64,000 bases of DNA from UBA2334 sp964396895 (GCA_964396895.1 CAYNGJ010000007.1:62001-126000), one strand, 5' to 3'; positions 9,701 through 16,872 are shown, numbered from the stretch's first letter. A program made the numbers and translations. Notes: generated by a model not told the origin, from the letters alone.

Positions 9701-10788
9701 TCGATTTGCTGGCCACGGGCGGTGGCACCACGGCCTGGCCCAGCCGCAACCCGGCGCAAAACCTGGCCGACCTGAAGGCCCAGATTGCCGCCAACGAAAA
9801 AGGCGTGCAAGAGCTGCACCGCATGGTGGGGCAGTTTGGGCTGGACGTGGTGCAGGCCTACATGGGCCATGTGCAAGACAACGCCGAAGAAGCAGTGCGC
9901 CGGGCCATCACCCGGCTGGCCGCCCGCATGCAGGATGGCCACTTCACGCTGGCGCTGGACAACGGCGCGCAGATTCAGGTGGCGGTGACACTCGATGCCG
10001 CCAGCCGCAGCGCCGTCATCGACTTCAACGGCACCAGCCCGCAGCAAACCAACAACTTCAACGCGCCGCGTGCGGTGTGCATGGCTGCGGTGCTTTATGT
10101 GTTCAGAACGCTGGTGGACGACGACATTCCGCTCAACGCCGGGTGTCTCAAGCCCTTGCAGGTGGTCATTCCGCCGGGCTGCATGCTCAACCCCAACCCA
10201 CCGGCTTCGGTGGTGGCGGGCAACGTGGAAACCAGCACCTGCATCACCAACGCGCTGTTTGGCGCGCTGGGTGTGATGGCAGGCGGCCCGCCCACCATGA
10301 ACAACTTCACCTTCGGCAACGAGCGCCACCAGTACTACGAAACCATTTCGGGCGGCAGCGGCGCGGGCGGCGTGTTTGGTGCGCAGGGTCAGCTCACAGG
10401 CGGCTTTGACGGAACCAGCGTGGTGCAAACCCACATGACCAACTCGCGCCTGACCGATCCCGAGGTGCTGGAGTACCGCTTTCCGGTGCGGCTGGAGGGC
10501 TATGCCATCCGCAAGGGCTCGGGCGGGGCAGGGCGCTGGCGTGGTGGCGACGGCGGCGTGCGCCGCGTGCGCTTTCTGGAGCCCATGACGGCCAGCATCC
10601 TCAGCAACGGCCGCATTCACCCCGCCTTTGGCATGGCCGGGGGCGCGGCGGGTGCGCCTGGCATCAACCGCGTGGTGCGCGCCGATGGCCGCGTGGAGGT
10701 GTTGCCCCACATCGGCAGCACGGCCATGGCGGTGGGCGATGTGTTCGAGGTGCACACCCCAGGGGGCGGTGGCTTTGGGCAGGCGTGA
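6778..10788 (+). CDS. Fused HyuA-HyuB hydantoinase / 5-oxoprolinase family protein
   Basis: 1336 residues from the ATG at 6778 (the alternative at 6727 would add 17 hydrophobic residues encoded by a repeat; neither has a clear ribosome binding site). The N-terminal half is HyuA-like, with WVDRGGTFTDIVAKRP and the nucleotide-type motif GFDMGGTSTDVS. The C-terminal half, from about residue 770, is HyuB-like with NDPYHGGTHLPDV and SRGHHADIGG. The family performs ATP-dependent ring opening of 5-oxoproline or hydantoins, or acts as carboxylases of ketones. Two low-complexity insertions break the family pattern: a Gly/Asp-rich one near residues 585-615 and a repeat-derived one near residues 880-921. 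The regulator upstream and the TRAP transporter suggest uptake and breakdown of a cyclic amide. Confidence 0.85.
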   Translation: MKKSAPTNPVEPLATAPAQRVLAAPGGSEAARWQFWVDRGGTFTDIVAKRPLPGGGFDLLTHKLLSDNPEHYRDAAVAGIRHLLGLAPGEAIRPEQVACVKMGTTVATNALLERKGEPTLLVTTRGFRDALRIAYQNRPRLFDRHIVLPELLYSRVIEAQERMGAHGDVVQPLDDDHLREHLWAAFDAGLRSVAVVFMHGYRYSAHEARAAELAREVGFTQVSTSHGTSPMMKFVSRGDTTVVDAYLSPILRRYVDQVAAEMPGVKLYFMQSSGGLTDAQVFQGKDAILSGPAGGIVGMARTAELAFSAQAELAGHVKVIGFDMGGTSTDVSHYAGEFEREFETQVAGVRMRAPMMSIHTVAAGGGSLLAFDGARFRVGPQSAGANPGPASYRRGGPLAVTDANVMLGKVQPRYFPKVFGPQGTEALDADVVRQRFAELAQQVNAGTGSAAQAAGAANAPPGQAALSPEACAEGFIQIAVQQMANAIKKISVARGYDVTRYTLQCFGGAGGQHACLVADALGMTRVLVHPLAGVLSAYGMGLADQNLIREQSVELPLSADTLAQVAPQLNALAEQARAELAQQTQGGAGGVNSGDKGGDDGGDNSGGHAHAPHAAVQVHRRAHVRYAGSDAALVIPWGDMAALQAGFEAAYRQRYSFLMQGKALVIEAMSVEAVLAGDAPAEVAQTLHPERPVPTREVLPMYSGGQWHDTRLVVREDLHPGDVVPGPAIIAEKNATTVVEPGWAATLTALDHLVLERRVPRSQTFAAGTTVDPVLLEVFNNLFMNIAEQMGLQLQNTAYSVNIKERLDFSCALFDAQGHLIANAPHMPVHLGSMGESIQTVIRENAGLMQPGDVYVLNDPYHGGTHLPDVTVITPVWLGGEPSQGGSAPLSAAGPSQGASAPSGGSERSEPRPDAQGGTHGGPMFYVGSRGHHADIGGTTPGSMPPFSTTIDEEGVQIQNFKLVDRGVLQEAAILDLLATGGGTTAWPSRNPAQNLADLKAQIAANEKGVQELHRMVGQFGLDVVQAYMGHVQDNAEEAVRRAITRLAARMQDGHFTLALDNGAQIQVAVTLDAASRSAVIDFNGTSPQQTNNFNAPRAVCMAAVLYVFRTLVDDDIPLNAGCLKPLQVVIPPGCMLNPNPPASVVAGNVETSTCITNALFGALGVMAGGPPTMNNFTFGNERHQYYETISGGSGAGGVFGAQGQLTGGFDGTSVVQTHMTNSRLTDPEVLEYRFPVRLEGYAIRKGSGGAGRWRGGDGGVRRVRFLEPMTASILSNGRIHPAFGMAGGAAGAPGINRVVRADGRVEVLPHIGSTAMAVGDVFEVHTPGGGGFGQA
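9417..9540 (+). repeat. GC-rich palindrome-bearing insertion inside the hyuB portion
   Basis: About 40 codons rich in Ser, Gly, Ala and Pro interrupt the conserved HyuB core between TVITPVWLGG and MFYVGSRGHHAD, two blocks that are normally only a few residues apart. The DNA contains the palindromic CCCCCTCGGGGGG near 9479-9491 followed by GCAGCGAACGCAGTGAGC, a pattern I recognise as a common intergenic repeat of Comamonadaceae. Reading frame is kept. Only one copy is present in this window, so the family assignment rests on memory. Confidence 0.5.
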
Positions 10789-10843
10789 GCCGCCATAGAT
10801 GTGCTTCAGTTCCTGAAATCAAAGCTGACTTCTGTTGTCTGTA

Positions 10844-10873
10844 AAGCGCTAGAGGCTGTTTTTATCAAAAATT
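10844..10873 (+). repeat. AT-rich dispersed repeat, copy E
   Basis: Thirty bases starting AAGCGCTAGAGGC and ending TCAAAAAT plus one base. It matches the copy within algR (46576-46605) in 24 of 30 positions. It lies downstream of hyuAB and abuts the stop codon of the ComEA-like gene. Confidence 0.65.
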
Positions 10874-11211
10874 CAGCGCGGATCATCGGGTTGGCTGACT
10901 GGGCTTGGGGGAGAGGGCAGCGGCTCACCGTTCACGGTCAGCCCCTGGCCCGCCAGGTGGCGTGCGGTGGGGCCGCGCAGGCCTTTGACCCGGCGCACCA
11001 GGTCGGCCCAATCGGCAAAGGGGGCCTGCGCCCGTTGCGCCAAGATGCGGGCCGTCAGCGCCGGTCCCACGCCACGCAGGCTGTCGAGGTCGGCTTCCGT
11101 GGCCTGGTTGACGTCCACCTGTGCCCAGGCCGTGGCGCAGCCAAAAGTCAACAGCCAGGCGCAAAGGGCAGACCTGCGAACAGGGTGCAACACGGTGGGG
11201 TGGTGGGCCAT
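10873..11211 (-). CDS. ComEA-like helix-hairpin-helix DNA-binding protein
   Basis: 112 residues from the ATG at 11211 (a longer frame starts at 11262). A signal peptide is visible (ALCAWLLTFGCATAWA) followed by a double helix-hairpin-helix domain: VNQATEADLDSLRGVGPALT and then a second HhH around VKGLRGPTARHL. ComEA proteins bind incoming double-stranded DNA in the periplasm during natural transformation. The gene is divergent from the type IV pilus/secretion-type ATPase at 11333, which fits a DNA-uptake theme. The start is uncertain because ribosome binding sites are weak at both candidates. Confidence 0.8.
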   Translation of the reverse strand: MAHHPTVLHPVRRSALCAWLLTFGCATAWAQVDVNQATEADLDSLRGVGPALTARILAQRAQAPFADWADLVRRVKGLRGPTARHLAGQGLTVNGEPLPSPPSPVSQPDDPR

Positions 11212-11332
11212 GGTTTCAGTCGTCACGGTTGGGGCAGATGGGGGTGGACAGCGGGGTGGCATCCGTTAAGCTTGCGCGCACCAAACGTTGGCCGCTGCAG
11301 GCAGCGCACACACCATACCAAGGACGATGCAC

Positions 11333-13825
11333 ATGGCTGCACAGCACATGTCTTTTTACGACACCCGCCCTGCCACCTTTGACGAGGAAAACCCCAACGC
11401 GTTCTGGTGGCCCACGCCACCGTTTGCGGCGTATCCGCAGGTGCAGATGTCGTCGGGCCCGCTGCCCAGCCAGCTGGAAGGCATGAACCGCAAGTCCACC
11501 CGCACCCAGCTCATGCATTTTGATTTGCGCAGTGGCATGGTGTCGGTGCAGTTGTCGCGTGGGCAAAAGCCCATCCCCCTTCGGTTTGCCCAGTTTCGCC
11601 AGCTGTCGCTGGAAGAGCCGGTGGCACCCGAGTCCACGCACCAGTCTGATCCCCACGCCGCGTTGATGTCGCACCACCCCGTGTCACCCTTTGTGGTGCA
11701 CTTTGTGGATGGCGGTGACTTGGATGGCAGCACCATCGGTCACGTGGAGCTGGAGCAAGGCTTGTTCCTGTTCCCGCCCATGAACGACCGTGGCATGGCG
11801 TCGCGCATCTTCATTCCCCGGCATGCCTACAAGTCTTTCAATGTGGGGGAGCGTGTGGGTGAAATCCTGGTGGCACAGGCCCAGGTGACACCCGGTCAGC
11901 TCAAGCAGGTCATCGGTGAGCAGGATGCGCTGCGCAAACGCAAGCTGGGCGATGTGCTGGTGAACAACCAGATCATTTCCCCCGACGAGCTGATGCAGGC
12001 CATCGACATGCAGGCACGCCTGCCCGTGATGCGTCTGGGCGAGTCGCTGGTGGCCCTGGGCCTCATCACCGACGAACAGCTGCGTGAGGCCCTGCGCCTG
12101 CAGAGCCAGGAGCAGGGCACACCGCTGGGCGAGCTGCTGGTCAAAAAAGGACTGGTCACGCGCGAGAACCTGCAAACCGCCCTGGCCCACAAAATGGGCT
12201 ACCCCATGGTGGATTTGGCCACCTTCCCCGTGGCCAAAGAGGCGGTCAAGGCCATTCCTTACGGAGTGGCCGAGCGCCTGCAGGTGATTCCGTTGATGCT
12301 GCGCGACGGCCGCCTGGTGGTGGCCATGGAAGACCCCACCCGTCGGTCCGCCGTGAGCGAACTGGAGTTCACCTCTCAATGCAAGGTGGTGTCGGCACTG
12401 GCCAAACTGGGCTCGGTGTTGCCGGCGTTGCCGGGGGCGTACCGCCAGCACGGCATCGAGGTGGTGGTGAGCCAGTCGTTGGACACAGGCCACATTGACG
12501 GCAGCGCGCTGCTCGCACAGATGCAGCAAGCCACTACCCTGGCGGTGGAAGAGCTGGTCGAGGACAAGCCCATCGAGCAGTCCGACAACCAACTGGTGCG
12601 CCTGATCAACACCATGATCATTGAAGCGTATGAACAGGGTGTGTCCGACATCCATGTGGAGTGTCCCGCCGGGCGGGAAAAAATCCGCATCCGCTTCCGC
12701 AAGGACGGACAGCTGCACAAATACCTGGAGCTGCCGCCCAACTACCGCTCGGCACTGGTGGCGCGCATCAAGATCATGTGCGACCTGGACATTTCCGAAC
12801 GTCGGCGCGCGCAGGACGGCAAAATCAATTTCGCCAAATTTTCGCCCCAACACAAGCTGGAACTGCGGGTGGCCACCATCCCCACCAACAACGGCCTGGA
12901 AGACGTGGTCATGCGGTTGCTGGCCTCTGCCAAGCCACTGGCCCTGGACCAGATTGGGCTGTCACCCAACAACTACGAACGGCTGCGCCACGCCATCCAG
13001 CGCCCCTACGGCATGGTGCTGTGTGTGGGGCCCACGGGTTCGGGCAAAACCACCACGCTGCATTCGGCCCTGGGCCATATCAACACGCCAGAACGCAAAA
13101 TCTGGACGGCCGAAGACCCGGTGGAAATCACCCAGGTCGGGCTGCGGCAGGTGCAGGTGAACGCCAAAATTGACTGGACCTTTGCCAAAGCGCTCAAGTC
13201 CTTTTTGCGCGCCGACCCCGACGTCATCATGGTGGGTGAGATCCGGGACACCGAAACCGCCCACATGGCGATCGAGGCCTCGCTCACCGGTCACCTGGTG
13301 CTGTCCACCTTGCACACCAACAGTGCGCCCGAAACCGTGACCCGCCTGCTCGACATGGGCATGGACCCGTTCAACTTTGCCGATTCGCTGTTGGCGGTGC
13401 TGGCGCAGCGCCTTGGCAAGCGACTCTGTAAAAACTGCAAGATCAGCGCCCCGGCCTCCCAGGAGCAAATTGACGAACTGCTGGACGATTTCATGCACTG
13501 TTTTGCGGGTGCACAGGTGCGCACCCGCGACGAGGTGCTGGCTGACTGGATGCAACGCTTTGCCTTCAACGGACAACTCATGCACAGCCACAGCCCTGGG
13601 TGTGATGCCTGCGGGGGGCAAGGCTTCAAAGGGCGTGTGGGCTTGCACGAGCTGCTCAGCATGTCGCGCGAGATTCGTCGGCTGATTCAAAAAGGGGCAC
13701 GCGCCGAAGAAATCCAGCACCAGGCCCTGCTGGAAGGCATGCTGACGCTGCGCCAAGACGGTCTCGAAAAGGTGTTGCAAGGCCTGACCTCATTGGACGA
13801 CGTGCGGGCCATGAGCAACACCTGA
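11333..13825 (+). CDS. GspE/PilB-family ATPase with four tandem MshEN-like repeats
   Basis: 830 residues from the ATG at 11333, preceded by AAGGA 8 bases upstream. Residues 1-170 are an unidentified N-terminal domain. Four copies of an LGxxLV-x4-IT-x4-L pattern begin at residues 174, 204, 234 and 264, exactly 30 apart; the second to fourth resemble the c-di-GMP-binding MshEN motif. The ATPase core has AEDPVEI, Walker A GPTGSGKTTTL near residue 566, Walker B-type DPDVIMVGEIRD, and a zinc-type four-cysteine region (CKNC and CDACGGQGFKGR). PilB and GspE are usually 500-600 residues, so this is a long form. It would power assembly of a type IV pilus, pseudopilus or type II secretion system, but no pilin or platform gene is adjacent. 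Confidence 0.85.
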   Translation: MAAQHMSFYDTRPATFDEENPNAFWWPTPPFAAYPQVQMSSGPLPSQLEGMNRKSTRTQLMHFDLRSGMVSVQLSRGQKPIPLRFAQFRQLSLEEPVAPESTHQSDPHAALMSHHPVSPFVVHFVDGGDLDGSTIGHVELEQGLFLFPPMNDRGMASRIFIPRHAYKSFNVGERVGEILVAQAQVTPGQLKQVIGEQDALRKRKLGDVLVNNQIISPDELMQAIDMQARLPVMRLGESLVALGLITDEQLREALRLQSQEQGTPLGELLVKKGLVTRENLQTALAHKMGYPMVDLATFPVAKEAVKAIPYGVAERLQVIPLMLRDGRLVVAMEDPTRRSAVSELEFTSQCKVVSALAKLGSVLPALPGAYRQHGIEVVVSQSLDTGHIDGSALLAQMQQATTLAVEELVEDKPIEQSDNQLVRLINTMIIEAYEQGVSDIHVECPAGREKIRIRFRKDGQLHKYLELPPNYRSALVARIKIMCDLDISERRRAQDGKINFAKFSPQHKLELRVATIPTNNGLEDVVMRLLASAKPLALDQIGLSPNNYERLRHAIQRPYGMVLCVGPTGSGKTTTLHSALGHINTPERKIWTAEDPVEITQVGLRQVQVNAKIDWTFAKALKSFLRADPDVIMVGEIRDTETAHMAIEASLTGHLVLSTLHTNSAPETVTRLLDMGMDPFNFADSLLAVLAQRLGKRLCKNCKISAPASQEQIDELLDDFMHCFAGAQVRTRDEVLADWMQRFAFNGQLMHSHSPGCDACGGQGFKGRVGLHELLSMSREIRRLIQKGARAEEIQHQALLEGMLTLRQDGLEKVLQGLTSLDDVRAMSNT

Positions 13826-13838
13826 AGCGCATGACGGC

Positions 13839-13878
13839 AAAAAGCCGCCACATCGGGTGCCCGGTGTGGCGGCTTTTT
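13839..13878. terminator. Bidirectional terminator after the ATPase gene
   Basis: AAAAAGCCGCCACA (13839-13852) pairs perfectly with TGTGGCGGCTTTTT (13865-13878) around a 12-base loop, with A and T tails on both sides. It ends the ATPase gene and, read leftwards, would have been the terminator of tRNA-Gly before the element inserted. Confidence 0.9.
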
Positions 13879-13887
13879 GGGGGTGAT

Positions 13888-13905
13888 TGGAGCGGGTGAA
13901 GGGAA
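13888..13905. repeat. att repeat, distal copy
   Basis: TGGAGCGGGTGAAGGGAA, an exact copy of the last 18 bases of tRNA-Gly (read on the plus strand). The next bases (CCGGA here, TCGAA in the tRNA) diverge, marking the end of the identity segment. Confidence 0.9.
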
Positions 13906-13963
13906 CCGGAAAGGCTCTGAAGTGCATTGATTCAAAATATGAAAATACATTTCAGGCTGATTA

Positions 13964-13984
13964 GTACCAACAGATATACCAACA
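13964..13984. promoter_or_regulatory. Candidate integrase arm-type sites, left end
   Basis: Two ACCAACA heptamers (13966-13972 and 13978-13984) lie 60-80 bases inside the distal att copy. The first is in the longer form GTACCAACA, which recurs at the integrase end. Tyrosine integrases with an N-terminal arm-binding domain use such short repeats on both sides of the core. Confidence 0.6.
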
Positions 13985-14021
13985 AAATGTTTTCAGCACC
14001 CATAGGGGCACGACAGACATA

Positions 14022-14050
14022 AAAAAAAGCCCCCACATCACTGCGGGGGC
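14022..14050 (-). terminator. Terminator for the leftmost element genes
   Basis: On the minus strand GCCCCC, a 10-base loop region, then GGGGGC followed by eight T. It sits 34 bases past the stop of the gene ending at 14084 and closes the element's long minus-strand transcription unit. Confidence 0.85.
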
Positions 14051-14083
14051 CAACATGCTGGGCCGGTACTGCCCACGTGAATT

Positions 14084-14533
14084 TTACATTGTGAAATTCT
14101 GTTGCGGAAGGCCACCCCATTCGCACTGCGCCGCCAGCTCACACTGCACCGCAGCAAGCGCCAGTAATTCTTCGGCGGCGTGGGCGTAGGCCAACTTCAG
14201 AAAATGTTCCAGGTCCAGCTGGTGATGTTCGCCCTCGATCCTCGCCCGATTTACCTCCGCCAGTGCCACGCCGAAGGTGTCCGCGGCATCCGCTGCATCA
14301 GCTTGCAGGGTTTCCAGCGATGCGCGGCAGGCACGGCCATTGCCGGGGGCCACAGGCCCGCGCGCCAGCGTCACCTGGGCCAGCAGGTCACCCGCAGCGC
14401 GAACGGCTGCCAGTGCCTCTGCAATCAGGGCGGCGTGTGCGCTACGGGTGGGCACGATACCTTCCAGCGTCAGCAAGGCTTCGTCCAGTTGCAATGCGGC
14501 CGCGTCGATCAGGTTTGCGTCGGTGTTGTGCAT
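14084..14533 (-). CDS. Unknown element protein, alanine-rich helical
   Basis: 149 residues from the ATG at 14533, selected because AGGAG precedes it. The sequence is rich in Ala, Leu and acidic residues and should be almost fully helical; a short histidine/acid stretch (IEGEHHQLDLEHFLKLAYAH) is near the middle of the C-terminal half. No known domain is recognised. It is the last gene before the terminator at the att-distal end, the usual cargo position of satellites. Its start lies 13 bases after the stop of the upstream small gene, and both share the same AGGAGCCC leader. Confidence 0.6.
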   Translation of the reverse strand: MHNTDANLIDAAALQLDEALLTLEGIVPTRSAHAALIAEALAAVRAAGDLLAQVTLARGPVAPGNGRACRASLETLQADAADAADTFGVALAEVNRARIEGEHHQLDLEHFLKLAYAHAAEELLALAAVQCELAAQCEWGGLPQQNFTM

Positions 14534-14546
14534 GGCGTGGGCTCCT

Positions 14547-14732
14547 TCAAGCGGCCAGCAGACGGCGGGCGGCTTCGAGCTGTTGCAGCACGCTTTGCAG
14601 GCACCAGCCCAGCGCGTCGGGGTCGGTGTGCTGGGTGTCTTCAGCGGCCAGCAGCACAGCGACAAGGCTATGGGCCACACAAACATGCGTGGTCAGTTGA
14701 TCGGCGGCGTGGGTGGTCAGATCGTTGGGCAT
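14547..14732 (-). CDS. Unknown small element protein
   Basis: 61 residues from the ATG at 14732, preceded by AAGGAG. It is acidic at the start and ends in a helix (SVLQQLEAARRLLAA). Its middle and C-terminal leucine/alanine-rich helix recall the larger protein encoded just downstream, so the two may interact or be related; this is a visual impression only. No family recognised. Confidence 0.55.
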   Translation of the reverse strand: MPNDLTTHAADQLTTHVCVAHSLVAVLLAAEDTQHTDPDALGWCLQSVLQQLEAARRLLAA

Positions 14733-15008
14733 CAAGGGCTCCTTCAAGTGGTTGGAGCCCAAATCGTGGGGCCTTCAACCTTGAGCACCAAACACCGAAA
14801 AAGGTGTGAACCTCTCCCCGGTTGTGCCCCACAACCTTGCGCAAAAGGTTGTCCAGTAGCGGGGGTCACCCAGGTGGTGAAATTGACCCCGCGCGATGCT
14901 CGGGCAACAACCAGCCCAGGGCGGTGGGCTCACAACCTTTCCGGCCGCTGGAAGGTAGCCCCAGACCCCACCCCGCTGCGCTCGGACAGGGTGAAGGGCT
15001 TGTGCAGT
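14733..15008. promoter_or_regulatory. 276-base gene-less stretch with two palindromes
   Basis: Two inverted repeats lie side by side: ACAACCTT/AAGGTTGT (14831-14852, 6-base loop) and GGGGTCA/TGACCCC (14862-14868 and 14884-14890). They are upstream of the two leftmost minus-strand genes, so a promoter with operators is the simplest reading. No supported gene is seen. Confidence 0.4.
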
Positions 15009-15435
15009 TCACATGCCCTTGCAGCCACCCAGTGAGGTGCACTCCCTGGTCAGTTGATCAATGTTGCGCTCGTAATCTCGGGCCTTGGAATCGCAGCGGG
15101 ACATCAGGGCCTGCGCCCGTGGCAGGAAGCTGCCCTGCACCTCTCGCACCCGTCGTTCTTTCGCTGCGGTCTCGGTGTTGCGGTTGATGCGCTCTGCGAG
15201 TGTCTCGGGCGGTCGGCTGTCGGCGGCGCTGCCCTCGGTTGCAGTCGCTGCGGGCTTCGTGGGCACAGGGGCAGCGCCTGAGGCGGGCTTCACCTGCAAC
15301 GCCTGGCCCTCACCCGCGCATGGCGTTTCCTGAAATACGGGCGTGCCGGTGGGCCCCTTGCACTTGAACACGGCGTGCGCTGGCCTTGGCCAAAGCGGCC
15401 AAGGCCAGCAGCACTGCTGGCGCTGTGAACTTCAT
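15009..15435 (-). pseudogene. DUF4124-like secreted protein, apparently frameshifted
   Basis: Two frames together look like one secreted protein. From the ATG at 15435 the sequence reads a clean signal peptide (MKFTAPAVLLALAALAKA). A second frame, open from 15371 to 15009, encodes the mature part, beginning VFKCKGPTGTPVFQETPC, the DUF4124 pattern, then a Pro/Ala linker and a charged helical tail with two more cysteines. One base too many between about 15379 and 15390 separates them; removing it gives an AHA|VF-type signal cleavage junction. It is either a real broken gene or a sequencing error. Function of DUF4124 proteins is unknown. Confidence 0.6.
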
Positions 15436-15489
15436 TTTTCCCCCTGGTAGATCAGGCAGGCATTCTAGGCAAGCCACAAGGCCCGAGGG

Positions 15490-16149
15490 TCACCCATGGG
15501 TGGCTTCGATCCACTCCACTGGGGGCGGCCGCAACAGCGCCCGGGCCTCTTGCTGGGTGCCGTAGAGCCACGCGCCCACGTCGCTGCCAGCCAGGGCCAC
15601 CACGCTGCGTTTGTCCTGCTGGCCGGGTGACAACTTCGGGTCGGGCTTGTGCATGCGGCGCATCACCGGGTGGCTGTCTGCGTTGATGGTCAGCATGGTG
15701 AAGCTTTCGTGTACCTCACCGGTCTGCGGGTCCACCCAGGTGGCCCAGAGCCCTGCCAGTTTCCACAGCGCACCGTCTGCCCGCCTGAAACTCCACCAGA
15801 CGTTGCGGCCGGTCTCCCAACAGGGTTCATCGAACGACACCGCCGGGATCACGCAACGCTGGGCCCGCGCCCACGGCCTCCGGTAGCTAGCCTTCGTGTC
15901 CATTTCCTCGCTGCGGGCGTTGCAGGTGGAGTAGGTCAGCTTCGGGCTTTGTGCAAAGTGCGGAATCAAACCCCACTGGCCCACCACCAGCTCCACCCCT
16001 TGCCCAGGGTCCACGCGGTCGGGCCGAATGAAGGGCCCCTGCGCGCGCGGGAACATGGCGGGCTCCCACCAGCGTGGCGGGTTGCGGCCCCCAATGTGCC
16101 ACTCGCGCTCAAGGTCGGCCCGGGTGGGTGGCACGTACCTGGTGCACAT
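15490..16149 (-). CDS. SRAP / HMCES-YedK family abasic-site crosslinking protein
   Basis: 219 residues, normal for the family. Catalytic Cys2 follows the start Met (MCTRY), the conserved asparagine and acidic cluster are in CNARSEEMD near residue 78, the SFDEP motif (usually GFYEW) supplies the glutamate, and the active-site histidine lies in NADSHPVMRRMHKP. SRAP proteins form a thiazolidine link between Cys2 and an abasic site in single-stranded DNA, protecting it. The ATG is 2 bases after the stop of the upstream gene, and a LexA box precedes that operon, fitting the name 'SOS response-associated peptidase'. On an element that makes single-stranded DNA during replication, such a protector makes sense (inference). 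Confidence 0.88.
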   Translation of the reverse strand: MCTRYVPPTRADLEREWHIGGRNPPRWWEPAMFPRAQGPFIRPDRVDPGQGVELVVGQWGLIPHFAQSPKLTYSTCNARSEEMDTKASYRRPWARAQRCVIPAVSFDEPCWETGRNVWWSFRRADGALWKLAGLWATWVDPQTGEVHESFTMLTINADSHPVMRRMHKPDPKLSPGQQDKRSVVALAGSDVGAWLYGTQQEARALLRPPPVEWIEATHG

Positions 16150-16151
16150 GG

Positions 16152-16805
16152 TCAGTCCTGTTGCGCGCTCACATCCGAAAGAGCTTGCGCGATCTTCTCA
16201 AGCTGGGGAATGCCTTGCGACAGGATTACTTCTTGCAATTCACTGTTCATTGCAATCCTGGCCAGGCTTGACGCTGCGAGGATTCCAATGCGTGCAGAAA
16301 AATCCAAGAGCCGTAAAGCATCCCCCCAGTCGTACGCGGGCGAAAGCTCCTCACCACCTTGCCAACCTTGAAAATGCTCTACGCCACCGTGCGTGAATCC
16401 GTTCATTTGCTCGCGTGCAGACTTCCAAATACGCCGCAGGTGCAAGGCTGCACTTTCATGTTTGCTGTGCATTTGGTCAAGCGCCAGCAGCATTCGCCAG
16501 GTTTCGGGCGGCTTCACGCTTTGAAATGCCAACAGGTCTTGATCTGACGCACACAAGGACAGCCAAAGACCCCGTGTACAGGTTTCAAACAGTGGGCGTT
16601 GCAGGGCCAAGGCAGTTCCAAACAGGGGGCTGGGCAGCCCCAACACGATTGTGATTGCCGTGTAGTGCTCGTGCGTGACCCCGAAACACACAGCGGCCAT
16701 TTTTGACCGCAAATCTGCCGGTAGGTCTATTCCCCCTATTTGCTCCCCAAGCCAATCGACCAAGCCGATGGCACTTGCGTAGATGCTTTTTTGTTCGGTA
16801 TTCAT
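16152..16805 (-). CDS. Unknown protein co-transcribed with SRAP under a LexA box
   Basis: 217 residues from the ATG at 16805. It is mostly helical with a hydrophobic centre (HYTAITIVLGLPSPLFGTAL) and conserved-looking LQRPLFETCTRGLWLSLC; no signal peptide and no catalytic motif I can name. It resembles conserved hypothetical proteins of proteobacterial accessory islands (possibly DUF6988, from memory). The stop is 2 bases before the SRAP start, so the pair is translationally coupled, and the LexA box lies 23-38 bases upstream of the ATG. A damage-induced or defence role is inference only. Confidence 0.65.
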   Translation of the reverse strand: MNTEQKSIYASAIGLVDWLGEQIGGIDLPADLRSKMAAVCFGVTHEHYTAITIVLGLPSPLFGTALALQRPLFETCTRGLWLSLCASDQDLLAFQSVKPPETWRMLLALDQMHSKHESAALHLRRIWKSAREQMNGFTHGGVEHFQGWQGGEELSPAYDWGDALRLLDFSARIGILAASSLARIAMNSELQEVILSQGIPQLEKIAQALSDVSAQQD

Positions 16806-16827
16806 ACCGCTCTGAAAGTTGTTGTGG

Positions 16828-16843
16828 CTGTATATTAAAACAG
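16828..16843. promoter_or_regulatory. lexA box: LexA-binding site (SOS box)
   Basis: CTGTATATTAAAACAG fits the CTGT-(A/T)8-ACAG form of the gammaproteobacterial and betaproteobacterial LexA operator at every position. It lies between the minus-strand unknown/SRAP operon (ATG at 16805) and the plus-strand open frame at 16873, so it could control both. Confidence 0.8.
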
Positions 16844-16872
16844 TGTTTTGCCAGGTCACTTTCCACCGTCAC

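Noticed and set aside
6787..10755. Very long antisense open frame (over 1300 codons) opposite hyuAB
   Set aside because: Histidine/alanine/valine-rich composition and the lack of any motif are typical of a GC-bias shadow; the plus strand carries clear HyuA and HyuB motifs.
14277..15035. Plus-strand open frame across the leftmost element genes
   Set aside because: It is antisense to two genes with good ribosome binding sites and has a low-complexity Ala/Ser/Arg composition.
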